A DNA stretch of 64,000 nt from Methylocystis rosea SV97 (GCF_000372845.1 NZ_KB889963.1:372001-436000); one strand, 5' to 3'; counted from the stretch's first letter, positions 1 through 10,702 are shown. Notes: a model not told the origin generated them from the sequence alone. A program made the numbers and translations.

Positions 1-680
1 AGCGGCGCCGTGGGCAGTGGCGCGAGTTGCGGCGCAGCGGCGGCGCCGGTGGGAACAGGAATGGTCGCGCCAAGCGGCGCAGCCGCCGGATTGGTCGGCA
101 TCATCGCCGCGCCTGCCGACGGCGCTGGCTCCGACTGGAGGTCCGCGCCAGACGCGGGCTCCGCGGCCGCCGCAGGCTCGGCCGGCGCCGTGGCGCTTTC
201 CTCAAGCGCGGGCGCTTTGGCGGTCTCATCCGTCGGCGCGGCGTCCTGCGGTTGCGGCGCGGCGCTACCGAGAACGGGTTCAGCGGCTTCCGGAGCGGCC
301 AAAGGCGGCGCCGTGGCCAGCGCCGGATCCTCGCTCGGCCCGACCGCGCTCCACGGCCCCAAGACCCAGGTCAGGGCGGCCAGTCCGGCGATAACCACCG
401 CGGCCGCCGCGAAGAACAAGGCCCGACGGCCGCCTTCGCGTTCGTCCTCCGGCTCGTCGTAGAATTCTTCGTCGGTCGCATGGACCGCGCTCCAAGCTTC
501 CTCTGCGCGCGGCGCTTGAGGAGAAGGACCCGGATTGATCGCTGCATTCGTTGGCGGGCGCTCGAAGCCCTGAGCCGGCGCAGCAGTTGGCTCGGGGGCG
601 TGGCCGAGGTCGCGGCGCAGCAGCTCCTTAAACTCGGCAAATTCAGCCATCAGCTCCTTATCGTCGCCGATATCCATCAT
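1..680 (-). CDS. Ala/Pro-rich single-pass membrane protein, cut by window edge
   Basis: Reading from an ATG at 680 (a second ATG follows at 677), the minus-strand frame stays open to the window edge, about 226 codons, so the C-terminus is missing. An AAAGGG lies about 9 nt upstream of the ATG. The first 85 residues are hydrophilic and acidic. A single membrane segment follows at about residues 87-107 (ALFFAAAAVVIAGLAALTW), then more than 110 residues dominated by Ala, Pro and Glu, as in periplasmic linkers. This suggests a type II inner-membrane protein with a low-complexity periplasmic stalk. No family is recognised. The Ala-rich frames on the plus strand here are shadows. Confidence 0.7.
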   Translation of the reverse strand, partial: MMDIGDDKELMAEFAEFKELLRRDLGHAPEPTAAPAQGFERPPTNAAINPGPSPQAPRAEEAWSAVHATDEEFYDEPEDEREGGRRALFFAAAAVVIAGLAALTWVLGPWSAVGPSEDPALATAPPLAAPEAAEPVLGSAAPQPQDAAPTDETAKAPALEESATAPAEPAAAAEPASGADLQSEPAPSAGAAMMPTNPAAAPLGATIPVPTGAAAAPQLAPLPTAP

Positions 681-996
681 GCCTGAACCCTTTCATTGGC
701 GCGCGCCAAAAAACTCCGCGATGAGTCGCGCGCGGTCGCACCATCCGCGCCCAGACAAACGTTAAAATGTGGCTGTACTGCGCCGGGTTGCTTTGAGGAC
801 ATTAAAACTGGTTAATTTCAGTCTGTTGGATGTGAGTTGACGGCGCAGCTTGCTGCTGGCGCGCGCGGCATGCGGCGTAAATTCGCAGCCTTGCTGGAAG
901 ATATCCAAATTAACGAAATTGACCTTTGCGCCGCGCGATTCCTAAAGTTTCGGAAGGCGCGGAGAAACGCGCTTTCTTCTCCAACGGGCTGCTCAA
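681..996. other. Divergent intergenic region, no gene seen
   Basis: The 316 bases lie between two divergent genes and should hold both promoters. A weak sigma-70-like candidate for the plus-strand cytochrome gene is TTGACC near 920 with CTAAAG about 17 nt downstream. I see no RNA gene or strong hairpin. Confidence 0.4.
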
Positions 997-2253
997 GTGA
1001 CCCTTTCCTGTCTACGCAAGGCGCGCCAAGCCGCGCTTTGCGCCGTCTTCGCAGTGCTCGGCTCCCCGCTCCACGCGCAGCCTGCGCCACCTCGCGCCGG
1101 CGCGGCGGACGAACGCGGCCTGACGGCGCTGGAACTCCTCGGCAAGCGGGTGTTCGAGGACGCGAGCCTGTCGCGACCGGCGGGCGTCTCCTGCGCCTCC
1201 TGCCATGACGCTGCGACGGCCTTTCAAGGCAATAATGGTTCGAACGTCGCTGCCGTGGCGCGGGGCTCGCTGCCGACGTCTCTGGGCAAGCGCAACACGC
1301 CGTCGATCATGTATGCGTCCTTCGCGCCGCCTTTCGAATTCATCGACGATAAGGACGAAGAAACCGGCAAGATCGAAAAAATTCCGGCTGGCGGACAGTT
1401 TTTCGATGGCCGCGCACACGATCTCCTCGCCCAGGTCGAAGGTCCGATGCTCGATCCGCTCGAAATGAACGCGCCTTCGAAGCGCTTCGTCGTCGACACG
1501 GTGCAGGGCGGCGCCTACGCCGACCTTGTCCGCCAGGTCTATGGCGACAAAGTTTTCGCCGATCCGGACGCCGCTTTCGTGAAGCTCGCGCAAGCGGTCG
1601 TCGCCTTCGAGGCGAGCGCACGCTTTCATCCCTTCGCGTCCAAATTCGACGATTATCTGCGCGGGCAAGCGCAGTTGACGGCGCTGGAGAAGAAGGGCTT
1701 CGAACTCTTCAAGGACCCCAAGAAGGGCAATTGCCTCGCCTGCCACGCCGGCAAGGAGGATTCGCGCAATCCGCAGGACTGGCTCTTCACCGATTTCACC
1801 TATGACGCGCTCGGCGGTCCAAGAAACAGAGCGATTCCGAGCGCGGCGAAGGCTGATTCAGCTCCCGATCTCGGCCTGTGTGCGCTACCGGGACTCGCTG
1901 AAGTCGCTCCCGCGGGCTTCAAGGTCGAGAGCGTCTGCGGCGCCTTCAAAGTGCCGACCTTGCGCAACATCGCCGTCACCGGCCCCTATCTGCACAATGG
2001 CGTCTTCGACAAGCTGCGCGACGTCGTCGCCTTTTACGCGACGCGCGACACCGATCCTGGTCACTGGTACCCGAAAGACCGAAGCGGCAAGCCGGAAAAA
2101 TATGACGACCTGCCGGCGTCCGCGCATGAAAACGTCAACGTCGACGAGGTTCCCTACGATCGCAAGCCCGGGCAAAAGCCGCGGCTGTCCGAAAAGGACA
2201 TCGACGCCATCGTCGCGTTTCTCGAAACATTGACCGATCGGAACAAACCATAA
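997..2253 (+). CDS. Di-haem cytochrome c peroxidase / MauG-family protein
   Basis: A 418-residue protein with a signal peptide at residues 1-28 (hydrophobic core ending SPLHAQP), so it is periplasmic. Two CxxCH haem c sites are visible: CASCH at residues 66-70 and CLACH at 246-250, the arrangement of bacterial di-haem cytochrome c peroxidases and MauG-like proteins. Members reduce H2O2 or carry out oxidative cofactor chemistry; sequence alone does not separate these here. The start is a GTG; no upstream ATG gives a better signal peptide. It is monocistronic and converges with murI, with 48 bases between the stops. Confidence 0.88.
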   Translation: MTLSCLRKARQAALCAVFAVLGSPLHAQPAPPRAGAADERGLTALELLGKRVFEDASLSRPAGVSCASCHDAATAFQGNNGSNVAAVARGSLPTSLGKRNTPSIMYASFAPPFEFIDDKDEETGKIEKIPAGGQFFDGRAHDLLAQVEGPMLDPLEMNAPSKRFVVDTVQGGAYADLVRQVYGDKVFADPDAAFVKLAQAVVAFEASARFHPFASKFDDYLRGQAQLTALEKKGFELFKDPKKGNCLACHAGKEDSRNPQDWLFTDFTYDALGGPRNRAIPSAAKADSAPDLGLCALPGLAEVAPAGFKVESVCGAFKVPTLRNIAVTGPYLHNGVFDKLRDVVAFYATRDTDPGHWYPKDRSGKPEKYDDLPASAHENVNVDEVPYDRKPGQKPRLSEKDIDAIVAFLETLTDRNKP

Positions 2254-2301
2254 CGCCTTCTGGAACATTAGCGCTTTGGCGAAACTCGACCACGCCCCGC
2301 A

Positions 2302-3123
2302 CTAGGCGGTAGGGACAACAGCGGTCCACGCAAGGCCGTAGCGCGCGAGCGCTGCGACGAGCGGCGCCGGGGGACGAGCGCCGCTCGTGAAGATGATGCT
2401 ACGGGAGACCGGCTGGCGTCCCGGCGCGTCCGCGCCGAAGCGCTCGCCAAGCAATTGATCCGCGCGCCGCGCGATCGCCGGCGCGGGGTCGATCCACTCG
2501 ACGGGCCAGGGCGCAAGACGTTTGAACTCGTCGATCAGCAGCGGATAATGCGTGCAGGCGAGAACGATGGCGTCCGTGCGCCTGCCGCCTTCTTCCTTGA
2601 AACAGGGTGCGATCTCGGCGCCGATGTCCGCGTCTCTCACGCCTTCCCCATGCATGTAGCTCTCAGCGAGACCCGCCAAGCGTTTCGAGCCGACGAGCGT
2701 CACCGAGCAATGTGCGGCGAATTGCTCGATCAGGTTTTGCGTATAGTCGCGCGCCACCGTGCCCTGCGTGCCGAGCACGGAAATCATCCTTGACCGTGTG
2801 CGCTCCGCCGCCGGTTTGATCGCCGGCACCGTGCCGACGAAAGGCAATGCCGGCCAATGCACGCGCAAATAGGGCAGAACGATCGTCGACGCGGTGTTGC
2901 AGGCGATGACCACGATGTCCGGCGCGTGCTCGGCGATCAGCCTCTCCATCAGTTCCATCACGCGTTCGACGAGCTCCGGCTCCTTCCAGGACCCATAAGG
3001 GAAGCCGGCGTCATCCGCGCAATACACATAATCCCCGTGCGGGCGCAGCTTGACGGTCTCGGCGAAAACCGTGAGGCCGCCAAGGCCTGAGTCGAAGACG
3101 AGGAGTTTGGGCGGAGGGGTCAT
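2302..3123 (-). CDS. murI: Glutamate racemase
   Basis: Converts L-glutamate to D-glutamate for peptidoglycan, in the cytoplasm and without a cofactor. The 273 residues are normal for the family. The N-terminal FDSGLGGLTV (residues 10-19) supplies the Asp-Ser pair. The two catalytic cysteines are C75 in ACNTAS and C190 in ACTHYP, the latter followed by H192. It starts at an ATG at 3123 and stands alone, convergent with the cytochrome gene downstream. Confidence 0.95.
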   Translation of the reverse strand: MTPPPKLLVFDSGLGGLTVFAETVKLRPHGDYVYCADDAGFPYGSWKEPELVERVMELMERLIAEHAPDIVVIACNTASTIVLPYLRVHWPALPFVGTVPAIKPAAERTRSRMISVLGTQGTVARDYTQNLIEQFAAHCSVTLVGSKRLAGLAESYMHGEGVRDADIGAEIAPCFKEEGGRRTDAIVLACTHYPLLIDEFKRLAPWPVEWIDPAPAIARRADQLLGERFGADAPGRQPVSRSIIFTSGARPPAPLVAALARYGLAWTAVVPTA

Positions 3124-3233
3124 GTGCGGCGAATCTCGAAGCGAATAGGACAGGATTCCCGTGACAAGATCAACTGCCGGTCGGTCGAGGACAATATTTG
3201 ACGGGTTGTTCTAACCCGTCGAGATTAGGCATC

Positions 3234-3446
3234 ATGCGAGATGTAAAACACCCTCAGGCCCGCGCTGGCGGAACTTCTGAAGAAATCACGAGGCAGGCGC
3301 GTCGCATCACAGGCCGAGCGGCGGAACCTGGCGTCAAACAGGCGGAGATTAATCGCGCGATTGATGATCTCATGCGCTTTCGCGAAACCACGCGAAAGGC
3401 GCCGCTGGCCGAGGTTTTGGGCGCGCGCCATCAAAACCCTAAATAG
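3234..3446 (+). CDS. Small hypothetical protein, 70 aa
   Basis: A 70-residue hydrophilic, Arg-rich, mostly helical-looking protein from ATG 3234; an upstream in-frame start at 3198 would add 12 residues. An AGG sits about 8 nt before ATG 3234. No Cys, no membrane segment and no recognised domain. Residue balance (many Ala, Arg, Glu, no low-complexity runs) looks more like protein than like a shadow frame. It lies between divergent murI and the 3' end of truB. Moderate to low certainty that it is expressed. Confidence 0.45.
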   Translation: MRDVKHPQARAGGTSEEITRQARRITGRAAEPGVKQAEINRAIDDLMRFRETTRKAPLAEVLGARHQNPK

Positions 3447-3545
3447 CGGCTGGCTTCGCCGTCGAATGCGCCGGTCCTCGCTGGATCGGCTTGCCGACGA
3501 ATTGCCCGCAGCATCGTCCGGCTGCGTCGCGATTGTCGAATAGGC

Positions 3546-4448
3546 TCAGAACGGAAGATTAAACACCCGCGCCGGCGCGAGCGCGCCCTGGACGATTTCG
3601 CCGAAGGCGACCGGCACGCCGCCGCAAGCGGCGTAGACAATGCCCTCATGCGGCGCGTCGCGGCCCCGCAAAATCACCGAGCCGCCACGCCGCAGCCGCG
3701 CCGCCATGTCGCGATCGACAACGACGCAAGGCAGTTCGGCCAATCCGGCTTCGACCGACAGCAGCGCCTCTGCGGCCATGTTCTGATTTTCGATCTCGTC
3801 GAGCGTATAGGCGTCGTCCTCGACAAAAGGCCCGACGCGGGTGCGTCTCAGCGCCGTGACATGGCCGAAACAGCCCAAAACCCGACCGAGATCGCGCGCA
3901 ATCGCGCGCACATAGGCGCCCTTGCCGCATTCCATGACGAAGGTCGCGTCGTCGCGAGACGCGTCGATCAACGTCAGCGAGCGGATCTTGACCACGCGCG
4001 GCTTCAAATCGACCAGCTCGCCCTCGCGGGCGATGTCATAGGCGCGCTCGCCGGCGATTTTAATCGCCGAGAACTGCGGCGGCGTCTGCAAAATCTCGCC
4101 GACGAACTGCGGCAGCAGAACTTCGATCGCGGCGCGCTCCGGCCGCACAGCGCTCTCCCGCACGCCCCGACCGTCGGCGTCGTCAGTGTCGGTCTCGACG
4201 CCCCAATGCACGGTGAAACGATAGGCCTTCTCGCCGTCCTGAACGAAGGGCACGGTCTTGGTCGCTTCTCCGAAGGCGACGGGAAGAATGCCGGACGCGA
4301 GCGGATCGAGCGTGCCCGCATGGCCGGCCTTTTGGGCGTTATAGATGCGCTTGAGGCGCGACACCGCCTGCGTGGACGTCAGGCCGACAGGCTTATCCAG
4401 CGCCAACCAGCCGTCCACGACGACTCGGTCCGATTTTTTTTTGCTCAT
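3546..4448 (-). CDS. truB: tRNA pseudouridine(55) synthase
   Basis: Makes pseudouridine 55 in the T-loop of tRNAs. The 300 residues include [12 protein letters not shown], with the catalytic Asp at residue 48. The start ATG at 4448 overlaps the rbfA stop by 4 nt, so the two are translationally coupled. Codons 3-5 form a run of nine A (MSKKKS), a possible slippage site. rpsO and pnp, which often follow truB, are not present downstream. Confidence 0.96.
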   Translation of the reverse strand: MSKKKSDRVVVDGWLALDKPVGLTSTQAVSRLKRIYNAQKAGHAGTLDPLASGILPVAFGEATKTVPFVQDGEKAYRFTVHWGVETDTDDADGRGVRESAVRPERAAIEVLLPQFVGEILQTPPQFSAIKIAGERAYDIAREGELVDLKPRVVKIRSLTLIDASRDDATFVMECGKGAYVRAIARDLGRVLGCFGHVTALRRTRVGPFVEDDAYTLDEIENQNMAAEALLSVEAGLAELPCVVVDRDMAARLRRGGSVILRGRDAPHEGIVYAACGGVPVAFGEIVQGALAPARVFNLPF

Positions 4449-4873
4449 TCCTCAACGCCATCCTCTTTGGCGTCGTCGCCATCGGCGAGATCGCGCTTCA
4501 CACGGTCGGAACTGAGCAGCGCGTCGATGCGCGACACATTGTCGAATGTGTCGTCGATGCGAAAGCGGATTTCGGGCGCGAACTTCAAATTCACCTCTTG
4601 CACGATCTCCCCGCGCAAAAATCGCTTGTGGCGATCCAGCGCGGCGAGCACCTCAGGCTCATCCTTGCCGCCAAGCGGAACGACGTAAATCGTCGCGAGC
4701 TTGAGATCGGGACTCATCTTCACCCGCGAAACGGTCACGACATGCTGTTCGAGCACCGGATCGCTGATTTCGCCGCGCGTGAGCAGGCGCGCGGCGGCGT
4801 GACGAACGAGTTCGCCGACGCGCAACATGCGCTGCGACGGCGCCCCGGCCTGTGAGTGATGAGCTCTGGACAT
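4445..4873 (-). CDS. rbfA: 30S ribosome-binding factor A
   Basis: Cold-shock and 30S maturation factor that binds near helix 1 of 16S rRNA. The 142 residues contain the RbfA KH-like core ([37 protein letters not shown]) and an acidic C-terminal tail. It lies between infB (150 nt upstream) and truB (4-nt overlap) in the canonical order. The gap to infB contains a palindromic repeat. Confidence 0.95.
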   Translation of the reverse strand: MSRAHHSQAGAPSQRMLRVGELVRHAAARLLTRGEISDPVLEQHVVTVSRVKMSPDLKLATIYVVPLGGKDEPEVLAALDRHKRFLRGEIVQEVNLKFAPEIRFRIDDTFDNVSRIDALLSSDRVKRDLADGDDAKEDGVEE

Positions 4874-4974
4874 TTTGGACCCGGTAATTGCAGTCGTCTC
4901 ACGCCCGCGCCTGTGGCGGACATCCCGCGCATGAAGCGTAATGAATGAAGGTAGCGCGGCTCAGCGCGACGAGG

Positions 4975-4997
4975 ATGGCCGGGACGCGCCCGGCCAT
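4975..4997. repeat. REP-like palindrome in the infB-rbfA gap
   Basis: A perfect inverted repeat with 9-bp arms (ATGGCCGGG and CCCGGCCAT) around a 5-nt loop. It resembles the short intergenic palindromes of the form ATGGCCGGG...CCCGGCCAT that are scattered through many Rhizobiales genomes (from memory). Inside the operon it could form an mRNA stem between infB and rbfA. Confidence 0.6.
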
Positions 4998-5022
4998 GAC
5001 GTTTCGCGGCGGCGAGCGCCGC

Positions 5023-7641
5023 TTACAGCGTTCGCTTGATTTCCTCGACGCGATAGCACTCGATGACGTCGCCGGCGCGCATGTCCTGGTAGTTCTCGAA
5101 AGCCATGCCGCATTCCTGTCCAGCGGCGACTTCCTTGACCTCGTCCTTGAAGCGCTTGAGCGTCGAGAGCTTGCCCTCATGCACGACGACATTGTCGCGG
5201 ATGAGCCGCACATTGGCGCCGCGCTCGACATTGCCATCCGTCACGCGGCAGCCAGCGACCTTGCCGACCTTCGAAATATCGAAGACCTCGAGGATCGTTG
5301 CATTGCCCAGCAGGGTTTCGCGCAGCGTCGGCGCCAGCAGGCCGGACATCGCGCCCTTCACGTCATCCACGAGATTGTAGATGATGTTGTAGTAGCGAAT
5401 CTCGATGCCGGCGCGTTCCGCTGCGTCGCGCGCCTCTTTGTGCGCGCGCACGTTGAAGCCGATGACCGCGGCGTTGGAGGCTTCGGCGAGCGAAATATCG
5501 GATTCCGAGATGCCGCCGACGCCGGCATGCACGATGCGCGCCCCGACCTCTTCGGTGCCGAGCTTTTCGAGCGCCGCGGCGATAGCTTCGACCGAGCCCT
5601 GCACGTCGCCCTTGATGACGAGCGGGAATTCCTTGCGGCCCGCCGTCTTGAGCTGGCTCATCATGTCGGAAAGCGAACCGCGCGCCGAACCGCCGCGCGC
5701 GGCGATCTTGTCACGCTTCATCCGCTCGCGATATTCGGCGATCTCTCTGGCGCGGGCTTCCGACTCGACGACGGCCACGCGGTCGCCGGCTTCCGGCGTG
5801 CCGCTGAAACCCAGAATCTCGACAGGGAAACTCGGGCCGGCTTCGGGACGCGCGGCGCCCTTGTCATCGAGCAGCGCGCGCACGCGGCCCCATTGGGTTC
5901 CGGCGACGACAATGTCGCCCACGTGAAGCGTGCCGCGCTGAACCAGCATGGTCGCCACAGGCCCTCGACCCCGGTCGAGCCGCGCCTCGATGACCGTGCC
6001 TTCGGCGGCGCGATCGGCGTTGGCCTTGAGGTCAAGCACCTCGGACTGAAGCGCGATCAGCTCGAGCAGCTTGTCGAGATTGGTCTGCTGCTTCGCCGAG
6101 ACTTCGACTTCGAGCGTGTCGCCGCCCATGGATTCGACCTGCACTTCATACTGCAGTAGTTCGGTGCGCACCCGCTCAGGCTTGGCGTCCGGCTTGTCGA
6201 TCTTGTTGATGGCGACGATCAGCGGGACATGAGCGGCGCGGGCGTGATTGATCGCCTCAATCGTCTGCGGCATGACGCCGTCGTCAGCCGCGACGACCAG
6301 CACCACAATGTCCGTGACCTTGGCGCCGCGGGCGCGCATCGCCGTAAAGGCGGCGTGGCCGGGCGTGTCGATGAAGGTGATGGCGTGACCGTTGGGGGCC
6401 GTCACCTGATAGGCGCCGATATGCTGGGTAATGCCGCCGGCTTCGCCGGAGACGACATTGGCCTGGCGAATGGCGTCGAGCAACGACGTCTTGCCGTGGT
6501 CGACGTGGCCCATGATCGTGACGACAGGCGGCCGCGCCGTGAGATCGACGTCGACGTCGGGCGTGTCGAACAGGCCTTCCTCGACGTCGGATTCGGCGAC
6601 GCGCTTGACCGTGTGGCCCATCTCTTCCGCGACGAGCTGCGCCGTATCAGCGTCGACGACGTCGTTGATCTTGTGCATCTCGCCCTGCTTCATCAGCAGG
6701 CGGATGACGTCGACCGCGCGCTCCGACATGCGGTTCGCGAGTTCCTGAATGGTGATCGTCTCGGGAAGGATCACCTCACGCAGAACTTTTTCCTTCTGCT
6801 CCACCTGGCCGCGGAACAACCGCTGCTGGCGGCGCTTGAAGGAGGCGACGGAGCGCGTCCGTTCTTCGTCGGTTCCGGCCGTGGCGGTGGAGACCGTCAG
6901 CCGGCCGCGATCTTTCATGGCCCCGCCGCGAGAGGGGGTCGGGCGCGGCGGCGCGGGCGGCGTGAAGCCGCCGATGGTGCGCACGGGCGGTCGTCGCACC
7001 GCGGTTTCGCCCTCTGTGCGAATGGGCGCGCGGGCGCCGGCCGGACCAGGCGCGGCAGCCCCGACGGAACTGCGCGGCGCCGCAACGCCGGCGGCGTCAC
7101 CGGGCAGCCGGCGACGCGCTTCTTCCTCAGACTTGCGTTTCGATTCGGCTTCGCGCGCGAGACGCTCTTCTTCCTCGCGCTTGCGCGCGTCGGCGGCGGC
7201 GCGCTCGGCGTGCTCGCGCTCCTCGCGTTCGTTGCGCGCCTTGGCGTCGATTTCCGCGCGGCGGCGATCGTCCTCTTCGCGCGATTTCGCATCGACGAGC
7301 GCGCGGGCGCGCGCCTCGCGCTCCTCATCGGTCAACGCGCGCAGCACAACGCCCGAGCCGGAGCGCGGCGCAGGCGCCGAACGCTGTGTCTCGGATCTCG
7401 GCGCGGCCTTCGGCGGCGGCGCCGGCGGCTCCGCAATCGGGGCCGTCGCGCCGGCCGGCTTCGCCGGCTCGACGTGTCCGGGCGCGCGGCGCTTCACCTT
7501 CTCGACCACGACCACTTTTGAGCGGCCATGGGAGAAGCTCTGACGGACCATGCCGTGCTCGACCGGTCGTTGCTTTAAGTGCAACGTCTTCGACGGCGCG
7601 ACGGTCAGAGTTTTGTCGCCGCTGTTCTCGCCTTCGCTCAT
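5023..7641 (-). CDS. infB: Translation initiation factor IF-2
   Basis: GTPase that brings initiator tRNA to the ribosome. It has 872 residues with the long charged N-terminal region usual in alphaproteobacteria (Arg/Glu/Ala-rich, about residues 100-190). An IF2_N module follows (TIQELANRM), then the G domain near residue 380 with GHVDHGKTS (G1), DTPGHAAF (G3) and NKIDKPDA (G4). Domains II-IV end in [10 protein letters not shown]. It starts at ATG 7641, 37 nt after the ylxR-like gene. Confidence 0.97.
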   Translation of the reverse strand: MSEGENSGDKTLTVAPSKTLHLKQRPVEHGMVRQSFSHGRSKVVVVEKVKRRAPGHVEPAKPAGATAPIAEPPAPPPKAAPRSETQRSAPAPRSGSGVVLRALTDEEREARARALVDAKSREEDDRRRAEIDAKARNEREEREHAERAAADARKREEEERLAREAESKRKSEEEARRRLPGDAAGVAAPRSSVGAAAPGPAGARAPIRTEGETAVRRPPVRTIGGFTPPAPPRPTPSRGGAMKDRGRLTVSTATAGTDEERTRSVASFKRRQQRLFRGQVEQKEKVLREVILPETITIQELANRMSERAVDVIRLLMKQGEMHKINDVVDADTAQLVAEEMGHTVKRVAESDVEEGLFDTPDVDVDLTARPPVVTIMGHVDHGKTSLLDAIRQANVVSGEAGGITQHIGAYQVTAPNGHAITFIDTPGHAAFTAMRARGAKVTDIVVLVVAADDGVMPQTIEAINHARAAHVPLIVAINKIDKPDAKPERVRTELLQYEVQVESMGGDTLEVEVSAKQQTNLDKLLELIALQSEVLDLKANADRAAEGTVIEARLDRGRGPVATMLVQRGTLHVGDIVVAGTQWGRVRALLDDKGAARPEAGPSFPVEILGFSGTPEAGDRVAVVESEARAREIAEYRERMKRDKIAARGGSARGSLSDMMSQLKTAGRKEFPLVIKGDVQGSVEAIAAALEKLGTEEVGARIVHAGVGGISESDISLAEASNAAVIGFNVRAHKEARDAAERAGIEIRYYNIIYNLVDDVKGAMSGLLAPTLRETLLGNATILEVFDISKVGKVAGCRVTDGNVERGANVRLIRDNVVVHEGKLSTLKRFKDEVKEVAAGQECGMAFENYQDMRAGDVIECYRVEEIKRTL

Positions 7642-7678
7642 CCAGTTCCCAATCCTGGGTCGCTACGACCCGTTAACT

Positions 7679-8332
7679 TCAGTCTGCGCAGCCGTTCGGC
7701 TTCGCCTCGTTTTCGTCGCCCGCCGCCGTCGCGCCGTCGATGCATACGCCCCGATAGGCGGCGAGTCGACGGCATCGCCCGATGAAAGCCGTCGTGGGAC
7801 CGCTCCCGGCGAGGGCAGCATGTATCACATTTGTGCGGCCCAACGCCAAATCCAATTGCAGCGACGAAAATAAGCCGATGACGGGGGTCGTCGACCCGGC
7901 GCGCCGGGCAGCTTGGGCAAGCTTGCGCTTGCCGTCTTCGCCGCCGTCGCGGGCTTCGATCAGCGCGCGGACAGAACCTTGCGCGAGGGCGTCGGCGACC
8001 TTGCCGAAGCCTGCAACAACGGCGCCCGCCTTATTGGCCAGCGACAGCATCTGCAGACAATCAGCTTCGAGCAATCGGTCGACGTCCTCGGCCAATTGCG
8101 GCGCGGCGTCGATCTGTGTCTTCAGCGCGCGCGCAAACAGACGCTTTTGCGCCGCCTGCGCAACGACGTCGGCGCGCGCCGTCACCCAGACGCCGCGGCC
8201 CGGAAGCCGCGCCTTGATGTCGGGCGCGAGCGCGCCGTCCGGCCCGCGCACAAAGCGGATCATCGCCTCGGGCGCGCCGCTCTGGCGCGTCACGATGCAG
8301 GTCCTCTCCGAAACATGCGGCTCGCGCGTCAT
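7679..8332 (-). CDS. YlxR-family (DUF448) RNA-binding protein with L7Ae-like C-terminal part
   Basis: The N-terminal third carries the YlxR signature (RTCIVTRQ, then RLPGRGVWVTA). The C-terminal part (LLSLANKAGAVVAGFGKV-type segment) looks like the ribosomal L7Ae/YlxQ fold, a fusion common in Rhizobiales. Its position between nusA and infB is conserved. It may bind RNA or regulate RNase P; this is family knowledge, not shown here. Start is uncertain: ATG 8332, or TTG 8344 just after the nusA stop. Confidence 0.88.
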   Translation of the reverse strand: MTREPHVSERTCIVTRQSGAPEAMIRFVRGPDGALAPDIKARLPGRGVWVTARADVVAQAAQKRLFARALKTQIDAAPQLAEDVDRLLEADCLQMLSLANKAGAVVAGFGKVADALAQGSVRALIEARDGGEDGKRKLAQAARRAGSTTPVIGLFSSLQLDLALGRTNVIHAALAGSGPTTAFIGRCRRLAAYRGVCIDGATAAGDENEAKPNGCAD

Positions 8333-8348
8333 GCCCTCGATCAATCCG

Positions 8349-9944
8349 CTATTCGCCTTCCGCCTGAGCTTCAGCCTCGACCTCGGCCGGCGCCACCGGC
8401 TCCTCGATCCAGCCCACGCGCACCCGCGCGAACATGATCATCGCTTCAGCCTCTTCACGCGACAGGTCAATGCCCTCGAAATAGCCCTCGTGCTTGACCG
8501 TCTCGCCATCCTTCTTCTCGCTCCAGCCGACGAGGTCGTCCGGCACGCAGCCGGCGAAATCCTCCATCGTCTTCACGTCGTTCTCGCCGAGCTTCACCAT
8601 CATCGCGGTCGTCAGGCCCTCGATCTCGCGCAGGTCGTCGGCGACGCCCAGCGCCTTGCGGCGCTCTTCGTTCTCCGCCTCGATGCGCTCCAGATAGTTC
8701 TTGGCGCGGTTCTGGATTTCGGCGGCGGTATCCTCGTCGAAGCCCTCGATCGTCGCGAGTTCGGGAAGTTCGACATAGGCGAGCTCCTCGACCGAACGGA
8801 AGCCCTCGGACGCCAGCAGCCGGCCAACGACCTCGTCGACGTCGATGGCGTTCATGAACGACTTCGTGCGCTCGACGAATTCCCTCTGCCGGCGCTCCGA
8901 CTCTTCGGCCTCCGTGAGAATGTCGATGTCCCAGCCGGTCAGCTGTGAGGCGAGACGCACATTCTGGCCGCGCCGCCCGATCGCGAGCGAAAGCTGATCG
9001 TCAGGCACCACGACCTCGATGCGTGAACTGTCCTCGTCGAGGACGACCTTGACCACTTCCGCCGGCTGCAGCGCATTAACGATGAAGGTCGCGGCGTCCG
9101 CGGACCAGGGAATGATGTCGATGCGTTCGCCCTGCAGCTCGCCGACGACCGCCTGAACGCGGGAGCCGCGCATGCCGACGCAGGCGCCGACCGGATCGAT
9201 CGAGGAATCGCGCGACACCACAGCGATCTTGGCGCGCGAACCGGGATCACGCGCCACCGACTTCACCTCGATCACGCCGTCATAGATCTCCGGCACTTCC
9301 TGCTTGAACAGCTTCGCCATGAATTGCGGATGGGTGCGCGAGAGGAAGATCTGCGGGCCCCGCTGCTCGCGGCGCACATCGTAGACATAGGCGCGGGCTC
9401 GATCGCCCGGGCGGAACATTTCGCGCGGGATCATCTCGTCGCGGCGGATAATGGCTTCGCCGCGGCCAAGGTCGATGACGACATTGCCGTATTCGACGCG
9501 CTTGACCACGCCGTTGACGATTTCGCCGATGCGATCCTTGTATTCTTCATACTGGCGGTCGCGCTCGGCCTCGCGCACTTTCTGCACGATGATCTGCTTT
9601 GCAGACTGCGCGGCGATGCGGCCGAAGTCGAAAGGAGGCAGCGTCTCCGAGATCCAGTCGCCGGACTGCGCCGCCGGATTGCGCTTGCGCGCTTCGGCGA
9701 GCGAAATCTGCGTCGAGTCGTTTTCGACCTCGTCGACGACGAGCAGCAGCCGCGAGAAGCGAACTTCGCCTGTCTTGGCGTTGATCTCGGCGCGCACCTC
9801 GGTTTCCTGGCCGTAGCGCGAGCGCGCCGCCTTCTGCAGCGCGTCCTCCATCGACGCGATGACGATCGAACGGTCGATCGACTTTTCGCGCGCGACGGCT
9901 TCGGCGATCTGCAAAATCTCAAGTCGGTTGGCGCTGACGGCCAT
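8349..9944 (-). CDS. nusA: Transcription termination/antitermination factor NusA
   Basis: RNA polymerase-associated elongation factor. Its 531 residues comprise the N-terminal polymerase-binding domain, an S1 domain (about 135-200), two KH domains (GACVGMRGSRVQAVV; LAIGRRGQNVRLASQLTG), then acidic helix-hairpin-helix repeats typical of proteobacteria. ATG 9944 is preceded by GGGGAG and starts 2 nt after the rimP stop. NusA autoregulation of this operon is known in enterobacteria and is relevant to the hairpin leader upstream. Confidence 0.97.
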   Translation of the reverse strand: MAVSANRLEILQIAEAVAREKSIDRSIVIASMEDALQKAARSRYGQETEVRAEINAKTGEVRFSRLLLVVDEVENDSTQISLAEARKRNPAAQSGDWISETLPPFDFGRIAAQSAKQIIVQKVREAERDRQYEEYKDRIGEIVNGVVKRVEYGNVVIDLGRGEAIIRRDEMIPREMFRPGDRARAYVYDVRREQRGPQIFLSRTHPQFMAKLFKQEVPEIYDGVIEVKSVARDPGSRAKIAVVSRDSSIDPVGACVGMRGSRVQAVVGELQGERIDIIPWSADAATFIVNALQPAEVVKVVLDEDSSRIEVVVPDDQLSLAIGRRGQNVRLASQLTGWDIDILTEAEESERRQREFVERTKSFMNAIDVDEVVGRLLASEGFRSVEELAYVELPELATIEGFDEDTAAEIQNRAKNYLERIEAENEERRKALGVADDLREIEGLTTAMMVKLGENDVKTMEDFAGCVPDDLVGWSEKKDGETVKHEGYFEGIDLSREEAEAMIMFARVRVGWIEEPVAPAEVEAEAQAEGE

Positions 9945-9946
9945 TG

Positions 9947-10702
9947 TTAGTCTCCCCTCGAACGGCCGGAGGGCTTTGGTTTGCCGCCGGCCTTCTTGAA
10001 CTGGGTTTGCACGCCGGCCGGAGCCAGCGGTTTCTGCTTCTGTTGCGCGGGGCCGCGAAAGCGTCCCGGTCCGCGGCGCGGACGTTCCTCCGCGTCCGCC
10101 TCCTCCTGAGTCTCTTCAGTCTGCTGGAGCTTTCCAGCCCGCAGCGACTCGCGAATGAGCGCCTCGGTCAGCACCAGCCGGCCTTCGTCGAGATCGGCGA
10201 GCGGCAGCGACACGGCTTTTTCCTCATCCGAGCGCGCGTCGGTGCGCTCCAGCGCAAGCGTCGCGCCTTGTCCCTCGCCTTCGACGCCGCGAATGACGCC
10301 GCGAAAACGCTTGCGTCCGCTCGCCACGGGATGGGTCAGTTCGATCTTCACCTCATGACCGATGGCGCGGTGAAAATCCGACAGACGCACCAGCGGACGA
10401 TCGACGCCCGGAGAAGAAATCTCCAGTCGATATTCGCTGGCGATGAGATCGGCGACGTCGAGTTCGGGCGACAGCGCCTGGCTCGCCGCCTCGCAATCAT
10501 TAACGGTCATCGTTCCGTCCGGACGCTCCGCCATGATCTGCAGAATGGGTCCGTTCTGCTGCAAGAGCCGCACGCGCACGAGTCGGTAGCCCAACTGCCC
10601 CAGCACCGGCTCTACAAGATGCGCGACGCGCGCGGCGACGCCGGTCTCACTGATGAGACGCGGTTCGTCAAAGGTCGTGCTGGCGGCGGCGTTTTGCGTC
10701 AA
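9947..10702 (-). CDS. rimP: Ribosome maturation factor RimP
   Basis: 30S assembly factor, first gene of the operon. The core is recognisable ([46 protein letters not shown]). The C-terminal tail is longer than usual, basic and Gln/Pro-rich. I place the start at TTG 10702 because AAGGA lies 6 nt upstream and the protein then begins a few residues before the conserved core. The longer frame from TTG 10732 would begin almost on top of the leader terminator and has no Shine-Dalgarno. Confidence 0.9.
   Translation of the reverse strand: MTQNAAASTTFDEPRLISETGVAARVAHLVEPVLGQLGYRLVRVRLLQQNGPILQIMAERPDGTMTVNDCEAASQALSPELDVADLIASEYRLEISSPGVDRPLVRLSDFHRAIGHEVKIELTHPVASGRKRFRGVIRGVEGEGQGATLALERTDARSDEEKAVSLPLADLDEGRLVLTEALIRESLRAGKLQQTEETQEEADAEERPRRGPGRFRGPAQQKQKPLAPAGVQTQFKKAGGKPKPSGRSRGD

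Noticed and set aside
4945-6159. 404-codon plus-strand frame over infB
   Set aside because: Antisense shadow of infB in GC-rich DNA; composition is not protein-like and infB is certain.
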